Made by a program: the position numbers and the translations under genes. Under the pieces are notes generated by a model, which was not told the origin of the DNA, searched no databases, and saw only the letters and a list, made by a program, of their open reading frames with translations. From Porticoccus sp. W117 (GTDB taxonomy: Bacteria > Pseudomonadota > Gammaproteobacteria > Pseudomonadales > Porticoccaceae), in NCBI RefSeq assembly GCF_030341905.1, contig NZ_JATAAF010000007.1, positions 1-64,000 of the forward strand: 64,000 nt of DNA. The letters run 5' to 3'. Of this stretch, positions 57,284 through 64,000 are shown one piece after another (position 1 is the first letter of the stretch; every line of letters starts with the position of its first letter).

Positions 57284-58882
57284 ATGAAGTTAAAAGCGGC
57301 GAAATTAAAAGCGGCTTGTGCGGCACTGTGCACCACTCTGTTAGCCCTGTGTGCGTGTACACCAGAGAAGCAAAGTGAAGCGTTAAACCTCGATACCCTG
57401 ATTGTTAATGGCAATGTCTATGCTGGCAAAAACCAGCCAGCCAGTCAGGTAGCAATCGGTGTTAAAGGAGATCGCATTGTTTTTGTTGGTGATCCTGAAG
57501 GCCAAAACCTGGTGGCGGCACGTACCATTGATGCGGCAGGTAAAGTCGTCGCCCCCGGTCTGATTGACCCCCATACCCACAGCCTCAGCGATTTCACGGA
57601 TTTGCGCGACAACGGCAAAAACGCCAACCTAAATTATCTCACTCAGGGTGTTACCACAGTCTTTAATGGCAATGACGGCGGTGGCCCCATTAAAACCGGC
57701 GACTTGATCCGTTCGCTCAATAAGCGTGGCTTGGGCACCAATACTGCCTTATTTATTGGCCACGGCGCCGTGCGCAGGCATGTGATGGGTGAAGAAAATC
57801 GCCACCCAACAGATGCGGAACTGGACGCCATGAAAGCGCTGGTAGCTGAGGCCATGGAGCAGGGCGCTTTGGGCCTTTCAACCGGCCTTTTCTATGTGCC
57901 TGGCACCTTTTCCGATACCGCCGAAGTGATTGAGCTTGCCAAGGTGGCGGCTGAGTACGGCGGTATTTATGAAAGCCATATTCGTGACGAGAGCTCCTAC
58001 AACATCGGTGTGGTAGCGGCGGTTCAGGAACTGCTGGATATTGGCAAAGGCGCCAATATTCCCGTGCACATTGCCCATATCAAAGCGCTGGGTGTGGATG
58101 TGTGGGGCGAAAGTGCGGCTATTGTTGATCTGGTTGAGAAGGCTCAAGCCAACGGTCAGGTCGTGACAGCAGACCAATACCCCTGGAATGCTTCCAGCAC
58201 CCGTTTACACAACGCCGCTGTGCCCAGTGAAGTGCGAGCTGGTGGTTATGAGCAGTACAGCAAACGCTTGCAAGACCCTGAGCTATTACCGGAAATTCGT
58301 GCGGGCATTGCCGAAAACATTCGCCGTCGCGGCGGGCCGGAATCATTTTTGATGGTGCAGGGGGAAGTGCCTGAAATCATTGGCAAGACTCTGAAGGAAT
58401 TGTCTGAAGAACAGGGCAAAGACCCAGTCACCGTGGTGATTGAAAATGTGCTGAAAGGGTCTGTAGGGATTGCCTCGTTCAATATGAATGAAGAGGATAT
58501 CGGCCACTTTATGGTGCAGCCTTGGGTAATGACCAGCTCAGATGGCACAGATGGCCATCCACGTAAATACGCGAGTTTCCCCAGGAAGTACCAAAATTAC
58601 GTGAAAGATAAAGGCATTATCAGCGAGCAGGAGTTTATCTATCGCAGCTCCGGCATGGTGGCGGACACTTTCAAAATAGCCGACAGAGGCTACCTGCAGG
58701 AAGGCTATTTTGCGGACATCGTCATTATCGATACAGATAACTTCCGCCCGGTGGCGGATTTTAAAAACTGGAATAAGCTCTCCGAAGGTGTTGTATACGC
58801 CTTGGTGAATGGCGAGGTGGCAATAGACAATGGCAAATACACCGGTACTTTGGCGGGCAAGGCGCTGCGTCGTGCAGACTGA
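57284..58882 (+). CDS. N-acyl-D-amino-acid deacylase lipoprotein
   Basis: A 532-residue amidohydrolase-superfamily enzyme, exported as a lipoprotein (LLALCAC-TPE, lipobox Cys near 25). Metal-binding HxH in PGLIDPHTHSLSDF (near 87-100), His motifs ESHIRDES and HIAHIKALG, and the aspartate loop in MTSSDGTDGHP (Asp near 423). C-terminal beta-strand cap GYFADIVIIDTD. D-aminoacylases release D-amino acids from N-acyl-D-amino acids, including N-acyl-D-glutamate. GAGG five bases before the ATG. It overlaps the CapA gene by about 11 bases, suggesting one translational unit with ggt and capA. Confidence 0.93.
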   Translation: MKLKAAKLKAACAALCTTLLALCACTPEKQSEALNLDTLIVNGNVYAGKNQPASQVAIGVKGDRIVFVGDPEGQNLVAARTIDAAGKVVAPGLIDPHTHSLSDFTDLRDNGKNANLNYLTQGVTTVFNGNDGGGPIKTGDLIRSLNKRGLGTNTALFIGHGAVRRHVMGEENRHPTDAELDAMKALVAEAMEQGALGLSTGLFYVPGTFSDTAEVIELAKVAAEYGGIYESHIRDESSYNIGVVAAVQELLDIGKGANIPVHIAHIKALGVDVWGESAAIVDLVEKAQANGQVVTADQYPWNASSTRLHNAAVPSEVRAGGYEQYSKRLQDPELLPEIRAGIAENIRRRGGPESFLMVQGEVPEIIGKTLKELSEEQGKDPVTVVIENVLKGSVGIASFNMNEEDIGHFMVQPWVMTSSDGTDGHPRKYASFPRKYQNYVKDKGIISEQEFIYRSSGMVADTFKIADRGYLQEGYFADIVIIDTDNFRPVADFKNWNKLSEGVVYALVNGEVAIDNGKYTGTLAGKALRRAD

Positions 58883-60989
58883 TACTGCAGTTGTTTCCGG
58901 TTTTTACCGGCATCGAGGCCGGGTTGCCGGCTCCATGCTGGCAATTCTCTTGTTGGTTGGTTTTGTTGCCGTTGCGGTTGTTCTAAAGGACAACGATTCG
59001 ACTACCGACGAAACCCAAGGGCCGAAAATTTCCCTGTCTGGAGCCGTCAACGACGAATTGGGCCAGCCACTGGCCTTTGGTGCGCTGAGTGTTAACGGGG
59101 TATCACTGGCGACCATTGAAAACGGTCAGTTTCAGGTGTCGGTGGACAGCACTCCTGTGTATCAATTGCGCTTCGAGGCACCAAAGTTTTACCCCATCAC
59201 ACACACGTTTTCTCGCGGTGAACTGGTAGATAACGACGGCAACATTCCCCCGGTTACCCTGGTGGCCCGCAAGCCCGGTCGTACCATGTTTGCCTTTGGT
59301 GGCGATGTGATGGCCGGGCGGCGCTACTACAAGCCACTCACAGACGATCAACCATTAATTCGCCCGGAAAGTGAAACGGCGGACACCATCAAGTTACTGG
59401 AAAATATCAAACCTTACCTGGTGGATGCGGATATTGCCTCCGCCAATCTGGAAATCGTGGTCGCGGCGGAAAAACCTAAAGTAGAGACCCCAAAAAGTGT
59501 GATCTTCTACGCTCGGCCACCATTGATTGATGCTTTGAAACAGGTGGGTGTGGACTATGTCACCTTGGGCAATAACCACGTTTACGATTTTGGCGATGAA
59601 GGCGTCGTGGTTACCCAAAAATATCTGGATCAGTACCAGATGCCGTATTCCGGTGGTGGCCTCAATGAAGAGCAAGCCCTTAAAGCTCATCAGATGGTGC
59701 ATGGCGACAATCGTTTTCAGATGCTTGGCTATGTGGGCTGGAAAGGCAACTTCAGTCCTAACCAGGTTGCAGAAGCGGATAAAGGTGGTGCTGCCTGGGG
59801 TAGTGAGGCGAACATTGAGGCCACGGTAAAACGGGAAGCAGCCTCGGGTAATCCAGTGGTGGTGCAATACCACGGCAGCAACGAATACACCTATGAGCCC
59901 ACCGAGGAAACCGTTAGCCGGGCGAAACTGGCTATCGACTCCGGCGCCGATTTGGTGGTGATCCATCACCCTCACGTGGTGCAGGGCTTTGAAATTTACA
60001 ACGGCAAATTGATTGCCTATTCCCTGGGCAACTTCCTGTTTGATCAATACTTTCAGGAGACCCATCGCTCCGCCATGCTCTATGTGTGGATGGACGGCGA
60101 ACAGTTTGTACACGGCGAGGTGGTGCCGCTGTATGTGCAGCATTACCAGACCACTCCGGCAGTAGGGGCGGTCAGGCAGCACGTATTGCGACGTGTTGGC
60201 CACCAATCCAGCCTGGCGGGTTTGACCTTGGGTAGCAGTGGTGGGCACAGCACTATTAGCCCGGCGGGTGCCGCTCAGACAGGTGAACCCCAAACCCAAA
60301 CCCAATCGTTGGTGGATGGCCAATGGTCAGGCCGCGTCCTTGCGGATTGGCAACAACGCCTGGTGACAGTAGAAGGCGGTACCAGTTGTCAGCTGGGGAG
60401 GGATTTGTTGGTGACCGGTGGTTTTGAGTCAGCACCGGTACTTCCGGAAAATCCCGGTACCTGGAATTTTAGTGATGGCAGCGGTTTGCGGGTTGGCGAT
60501 ACCCACAGTGGTGATTTGGCGGTAGAGCTGGCGCCTCTGCCAGGTGGCAAAAGTCATATGGTGACCCGTGGTTTCCATCGCCTGGTCGAGGCCGAAGACA
60601 AGGCCACACACAGCTTTACCGGCATGATTTATTCTGAACAGCCACAAAGCCTGGATGTTTGCCTGGAATACGCACCCAGAGCGCAGTCATTCACTGCATC
60701 TTTGGATAACGCGCCGCTGGAGTGTCTGGGAACCATTGCCACCGGAAGTGGCGAGTGGACGCCTTTTACCTTTGACTTCCCACCGGTTGATCATGAATTG
60801 CTGAAAGGCTACCGGATTCGCCTGCAAAGCAAGGGGGAGCTTGCTGCACCAGTGCGTGTGGATGACCTTTCCTGGACTGCCTGGCAACAGCCGGTGGATT
60901 GCAGCGAACTGCCTTCCGGTGAGGTGACCAATTTTGATCGTCTGAAGGTGAGTGGGGAAGGGCAATCGGTTCGCATTGTTACTCAATAA
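58872..60989 (+). CDS. CapA-family protein (poly-gamma-glutamate type) with C-terminal extension
   Basis: A protein of about 705 residues. One membrane span near residues 20-40 (GSMLAILLLVGFVAVAVVLK), a beta domain (55-130), then a CapA/PgsA calcineurin-like domain (about 135-430): FAFGGDVMAGRRYY, NLEIVVA, LGNNHVYDFGDEG, VIHHPHVVQGFE and YSLGNFLFD. A C-terminal extension of about 220 residues looks like a carbohydrate-binding-type beta domain. Start candidates: GTG 58872 (overlapping the previous stop by 11), ATG 58830 (longer overlap) or ATG 58935. No pgsB or pgsC genes are adjacent, so synthesis of poly-gamma-glutamate is not supported; a hydrolytic or binding role is possible. Confidence 0.82.
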   Translation: MQTDTAVVSGFYRHRGRVAGSMLAILLLVGFVAVAVVLKDNDSTTDETQGPKISLSGAVNDELGQPLAFGALSVNGVSLATIENGQFQVSVDSTPVYQLRFEAPKFYPITHTFSRGELVDNDGNIPPVTLVARKPGRTMFAFGGDVMAGRRYYKPLTDDQPLIRPESETADTIKLLENIKPYLVDADIASANLEIVVAAEKPKVETPKSVIFYARPPLIDALKQVGVDYVTLGNNHVYDFGDEGVVVTQKYLDQYQMPYSGGGLNEEQALKAHQMVHGDNRFQMLGYVGWKGNFSPNQVAEADKGGAAWGSEANIEATVKREAASGNPVVVQYHGSNEYTYEPTEETVSRAKLAIDSGADLVVIHHPHVVQGFEIYNGKLIAYSLGNFLFDQYFQETHRSAMLYVWMDGEQFVHGEVVPLYVQHYQTTPAVGAVRQHVLRRVGHQSSLAGLTLGSSGGHSTISPAGAAQTGEPQTQTQSLVDGQWSGRVLADWQQRLVTVEGGTSCQLGRDLLVTGGFESAPVLPENPGTWNFSDGSGLRVGDTHSGDLAVELAPLPGGKSHMVTRGFHRLVEAEDKATHSFTGMIYSEQPQSLDVCLEYAPRAQSFTASLDNAPLECLGTIATGSGEWTPFTFDFPPVDHELLKGYRIRLQSKGELAAPVRVDDLSWTAWQQPVDCSELPSGEVTNFDRLKVSGEGQSVRIVTQ

Positions 60990-60994
60990 TGCTC

Positions 60995-61027
60995 GTCATC
61001 CTGGGCCGCGCAGCGGCTCAGGATGAC
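60995..61027. repeat. Single hairpin, GTCATCCTG family
   Basis: GTCATCCTGGGCCGC...GCGGCTCAGGATGAC forms a 15-base stem with one mismatch and a three-base loop. It is a short version of the GTCATCCTGAGCG repeats elsewhere and lies between two convergent genes. It may act as a bidirectional terminator, but a T-run is lacking. Confidence 0.75.
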
Positions 61028-61038
61028 AGCGACGACTT

Positions 61039-61626
61039 TCACTGCAACAACGCCAGCTTAATCGCCTTTAAATCCATCGCCGCCAAAAACTCCTCCAAAA
61101 CAGCCTCATCACTGAGGTTCTGACCTTTGACCTGTAAAAGAATCTGCCCCGCCAGCATCAAGGTGATTTCCACCGAGTTTCTCTCTTTGCGTTTGATGCC
61201 TTTGTTGCGCTGGTAGCGAAACGGCTCTGCATTGGGGTCGCTGCGCAGCAGCATGGGGTTGTTGATCATGGCGCCCAACCCGGTGACCATGGGGGAATTG
61301 GCGCTGATGCTGATTTCAACGCTCTCACGGCCCTTGCGGTAGCGTTTCGACATATGGGTGCCGCCACCCATCATCGCCATGGCGGCGTTGTTGTGTTCTA
61401 CATCCTCCGCCTTCCAGCCCTCTAAAGGCTCTGGTAAAAGCTGGGCGTTGTCTTTGTCCAGCTTGCTCTGTATCTGCGATATGGCGTATTGCAGCTCGTC
61501 AATGGCAGCCTGGTAGTCTTTGTCGTTGTAGGCCTCGATGCCCAGCTCAATCTGCTCGGTTACTTTGTCAGCAAAGGCAGGGGAGGCAAGCAGCAGGGCA
61601 GCGATCAGGGGAAGGGTGGTTTTCAT
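61039..61626 (-). CDS. Secreted protein of unknown function
   Basis: A 195-residue protein with a signal peptide (LPLIAALLLASPAFA-DK, residues 1-19). The mature part has helical QAAIDELQYAISQIQSKLDK (near 40-60) and a beta-rich C-terminal domain (SKRYRKGRESVEISISANSP, NSVEITLMLAGQILLQVKG). I do not recognise the family, though it looks like a conserved periplasmic protein. AAGGAG five bases before the ATG. It is divergent from htpG. Confidence 0.72.
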   Translation of the reverse strand: MKTTLPLIAALLLASPAFADKVTEQIELGIEAYNDKDYQAAIDELQYAISQIQSKLDKDNAQLLPEPLEGWKAEDVEHNNAAMAMMGGGTHMSKRYRKGRESVEISISANSPMVTGLGAMINNPMLLRSDPNAEPFRYQRNKGIKRKERNSVEITLMLAGQILLQVKGQNLSDEAVLEEFLAAMDLKAIKLALLQ

Positions 61627-61734
61627 GGCTATCTCCTTATATCTCCTTGTATTAGATAAAAGTGTAGCCCTTGAAAGTCGGAAACTCGACCCAATTTACC
61701 TGTCATCCTGTTTTTTCCACGGAGCAATAACACC

Positions 61735-63651
61735 ATGAGCGATACTGCCACCCAGACAGAAACCCACGGTTTTCAGACAGAAGCCAAGCAGCTTCTCCAC
61801 CTGATGATTCACTCCCTGTACAGCAACAAGGAGATTTTCCTGCGAGAGCTGATTTCCAACGCTTCTGATGCCGCCGACAAGCTGCGCTTTGAAGCACTGG
61901 AAAATGCTGACCTGTTCGAAAACGACAGTGACCTGAAGGTACGCATTACCGCTGACAGTGAGGCCAACACCATTACCATCAGCGACAACGGTATCGGCAT
62001 GTCTCGGGAAGAGATCATCGATAACCTGGGCACCATCGCCAAGTCAGGTACCGCGCAGTTTTTGTCTTCCCTGAGCGGTGACCAGAAATCCGATTCCCAG
62101 TTGATTGGCCAGTTTGGTGTGGGTTTTTACTCCGCTTTTATCGTTGCCGACAAAGTGGTTGTTGAATCTCGCCGTGCCGGTGACAGCGCCGATGCCGGTG
62201 TGCGCTGGACTTGTGAAGGCGAAGCGGAATTCCAGGTGGAAAGCATTGAACGCGCCGAACGCGGCTCTGCCATTACCCTGCACCTGAAAAGCGATGAAAG
62301 CGAATTCTCCAATGACTGGCGCCTGCGCAGCATCGTGAAAAAATACTCTGACCACATCGCCGTGCCGGTAGAGATGGTCAAGCCAAACTATTCAAACCCC
62401 GAAGAATCTGAAGACGATAAAAAAGAAGACAAGCCTGTCGAATTTGAAGTGGTTAACAGCGCCAAAGCCATGTGGACTCGCTCCCGAAGCGAGCTGAAGG
62501 ACGAAGACTACAAAGAGTTCTACAAGCACATCGGCCACGACTTTCAGGATCCGCTGGTATGGAGCCACAACCGGGTGGAAGGCAAACTAGATTACACCAG
62601 CTTGCTGTACGTACCGGCCCACGCGCCTTTCGATATGTACAACCGTGATGCACCGAAAGGCCTGAAGCTCTACATTCAACGCACTTTTATCATGGACGAC
62701 GCCGAGCAGTTCCTGCCTCTGTATTTGCGTTTCGTTAAAGGTGTGGTGGATTCCGCTGATCTGCCTCTCAACGTTTCCCGTGAAATTCTGCAGCAGACTC
62801 CGGCGGTGGACAGCATTCGTTCCGCACTGACCAAGCGGGTACTGGATATGCTGGGCAAACTGGCCAAGCAGGAAGGGGACGACTACCAGAACTTCTGGAA
62901 CACCTTTGGCCCGGTATTAAAAGAAGGCCCGGCGGAAGACCACGGCAACAAGGAAAAAATTGCCGGCCTGCTGCGCTTTGCCTCTACCCATACCGGCAAC
63001 AGCGACCAGACTGTGGCGCTGGCAGATTATGTTGAGCGCATGAAGGAAGGCCAGGAGAAAATCTACTTTCTCACCGCCGACAGCTACAGCGCTGCCCAGA
63101 ACAGCCCCTACCTGGAAGTGTTCCGCAAGCACGGCATTGAAGTACTGCTGCTCACCGATCGCATCGACGAGTGGCTTATGAGCTACCTCACCGAATTCGA
63201 CGGTAAGTCTTTTCAGGATGTGGCTCGCGGCGAACTGGATCTGGGCAAGATCACCGGTGAAGAGGAAAAGGCCGAAGACGACAAGCCCTCTGAGCAACAA
63301 TCCGCATTGGTAGATCGTGTTAAAGAACTGTTGGGCGATACCGTGGAAGATGTACGCACCAGTAATCGCCTGACCGATTCACCTGCGGTACTGGTGGTGG
63401 GCGATCAAGACGTTGGTATGCAAATGCGCCGTATCCTCGAAGCCGCCGGTCAGGATGTGCCTGAGAGCAAGCCGACTCTGGAAATCAACGCCGATCACGA
63501 TCTGTTGAAACAACTGGATGTGGAACAGGATGAAGATCGCGCGGCGGATCTGGCCCAATTGATGTTCGAACAGGCGCAACTGGCCGCTGGTGAGCAGTTG
63601 GAAGATCCTTCTGCCTTTGTGCAGCGTTTGAACAAGTTGTTGTTTAAGTAA
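61735..63651 (+). CDS. htpG: Chaperone HtpG (Hsp90)
   Basis: A 638-residue bacterial Hsp90. GHKL ATPase motifs in the N-terminal domain: [12 protein letters not shown] (near 39-50), [20 protein letters not shown] (near 83-102) and [15 protein letters not shown] (near 123-137). Middle-domain motif SREILQQ and a C-terminal dimerisation domain complete the protein. CGGAG upstream. It assists folding of client proteins under stress. It is followed by a GTCATTGCGAGG repeat. Confidence 0.97.
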   Translation: MSDTATQTETHGFQTEAKQLLHLMIHSLYSNKEIFLRELISNASDAADKLRFEALENADLFENDSDLKVRITADSEANTITISDNGIGMSREEIIDNLGTIAKSGTAQFLSSLSGDQKSDSQLIGQFGVGFYSAFIVADKVVVESRRAGDSADAGVRWTCEGEAEFQVESIERAERGSAITLHLKSDESEFSNDWRLRSIVKKYSDHIAVPVEMVKPNYSNPEESEDDKKEDKPVEFEVVNSAKAMWTRSRSELKDEDYKEFYKHIGHDFQDPLVWSHNRVEGKLDYTSLLYVPAHAPFDMYNRDAPKGLKLYIQRTFIMDDAEQFLPLYLRFVKGVVDSADLPLNVSREILQQTPAVDSIRSALTKRVLDMLGKLAKQEGDDYQNFWNTFGPVLKEGPAEDHGNKEKIAGLLRFASTHTGNSDQTVALADYVERMKEGQEKIYFLTADSYSAAQNSPYLEVFRKHGIEVLLLTDRIDEWLMSYLTEFDGKSFQDVARGELDLGKITGEEEKAEDDKPSEQQSALVDRVKELLGDTVEDVRTSNRLTDSPAVLVVGDQDVGMQMRRILEAAGQDVPESKPTLEINADHDLLKQLDVEQDEDRAADLAQLMFEQAQLAAGEQLEDPSAFVQRLNKLLFK

Positions 63652-63658
63652 CTTATTC

Positions 63659-63742
63659 GTCATTGCGAGGAGCGCAGCGACGCGGCAACCTAGTGACTTT
63701 TATCAACAAAGACACTGGATCGCCGCGCTGCGCTCGCGATGA
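63659..63742. repeat. Inverted repeat, GTCATTGCGAGG family
   Basis: Left arm 63659-63692 (CGTCATTGCGAGGAGCGCAG...) and right arm 63715-63742 (CTGGATCGCCGCGCTGCGCT...ATGAC). Arms are somewhat diverged (GCGAG versus CGCGA). It lies between the convergent htpG and ppk2 genes. Confidence 0.85.
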
Positions 63743-63752
63743 CAATATTGCT

Positions 63753-64000
63753 TTACCTCCGCTGTTTCGGATGCAACGATTTCCCCAGAATATGCTCGCT
63801 GTTGCCAATCACATGGGCGCTGTGACCGACAATTAGTGGATCCGGACCTTTCTCTATTTCTCTGTCTTTTCCCGTGTAGGGCAAACTGGCGAGAAAATGC
63901 GCCATGGTGTTGAGTCGCGCGCGTTTTTTGTCGTTGGATTTAATCACCGTCCAGGGCGCATCAGCGGTATCGGTGTAAAAAAACATGGCTTCCTTGGCCT
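63753..64000 (-). CDS. ppk2: Polyphosphate kinase 2 (C-terminal fragment, runs off the window)
   Basis: Only the last 82 residues are present; the frame is open through the right edge (AKEAMFFYTDTADAPW). MFFYTDTADAPWTVIKSNDK, KRARLNTMAHFLASLPY and GPDPLIVGHS match the PPK2 C-terminus. The N-terminal Walker-type kinase domain would lie beyond base 64000. PPK2 makes or uses polyphosphate to interconvert nucleotides. Confidence 0.85.
   Translation of the reverse strand, partial: AKEAMFFYTDTADAPWTVIKSNDKKRARLNTMAHFLASLPYTGKDREIEKGPDPLIVGHSAHVIGNSEHILGKSLHPKQRR

Noticed and set aside
58830-58871. Use of ATG 58830 as the capA start
   Set aside because: It would put 53 bases of capA inside the deacylase gene, has no good Shine-Dalgarno sequence, and its extra residues precede no conserved feature. 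GTG 58872 is the better choice, though not proven.
48168-63651. Prophage or large genomic island in the 42-61 kb region
   Set aside because: No integrase, phage structural genes, tRNA-flanked ends or clear base-composition shift were seen; it looks like ordinary accessory metabolic DNA.

Overview
The window looks like chromosomal DNA of a marine-type gammaproteobacterium. The grounds are a 180-kDa-type NAD-glutamate dehydrogenase, aconitase B, RlmKL, Rmf, MiaE, LpxH, GlnS, a BatABD operon, many dispersed short inverted repeats and a large TonB-dependent receptor. An order such as Cellvibrionales is a reasonable guess, but genus and species cannot be read from this sequence. No rRNA or tRNA genes and no prophage were seen. 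Core genes are moderately GC-rich, while the first 5.4 kb is visibly more AT-rich.

Region 1 (1-5415) is part of an integron cassette array. Nine attC-like sites, all in the same orientation, separate small and mostly unrecognised genes; several encode small secreted or membrane proteins. The integrase is not in the window and should lie to the left. One attC is split exactly inside its R' core (GTT|ATGT) by a 1.55-kb IS110-family element of the IS1111 type, whose 3' non-coding end is a candidate bridge-RNA locus. The last cassette carries a ccdAB-type toxin-antitoxin pair on the opposite strand. The attC sites on either side of the preceding cassette have mutated cores.

Region 2 (5416-30186) holds an HD-domain hydrolase, then the moxR-DUF58-DUF4381-batA-batBC-batD operon (minus strand), NAD-glutamate dehydrogenase, pyrD, rmf, rlmKL with a glutaredoxin-like gene, ppdK with an S4-domain gene, a membrane J-protein, a GAF-GGDEF diguanylate cyclase, an AbgT transporter and an AT-rich orphan gene. 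A 636-bp composite repeat made of three nested inverted repeats fills 25694-26329.

Region 3 (30291-42802) is housekeeping: acnB, a glutathione S-transferase, a tightly packed miaE / pqiA-like / ferritin-like / glycosyltransferase cluster, a secreted TPR protein, lpxH, ppiB, glnS, cysS and a DUF2442/DUF4160 pair. Short palindromic repeats of several families sit between many of these genes. Some are flanked by inverted tandem heptamers.

Region 4 (42882-60989) is the most metabolically distinctive part. It contains a D-cysteine desulfhydrase/ACC-deaminase-family enzyme, an FGGY kinase, a GltS glutamate symporter and a TAXI-type lipoprotein. These are followed by a LysR regulator divergent from a block of one TonB-dependent receptor, an M14 carboxypeptidase lipoprotein, a fold-III PLP decarboxylase-like enzyme, gamma-glutamyltransferase, an N-acyl-D-amino-acid deacylase lipoprotein and a CapA-family protein. 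Together they suggest uptake and stepwise breakdown of gamma-glutamyl and/or D-amino-acid-containing peptides (peptidoglycan fragments, poly-gamma-glutamate or glutathione-like compounds), ending in glutamate that GltS could import and glutamate dehydrogenase could oxidise. This pathway is inferred from gene families and order only.

Region 5 (61039-64000) has a secreted protein of unknown function, htpG and the C-terminal end of a polyphosphate kinase 2 gene that runs off the window.
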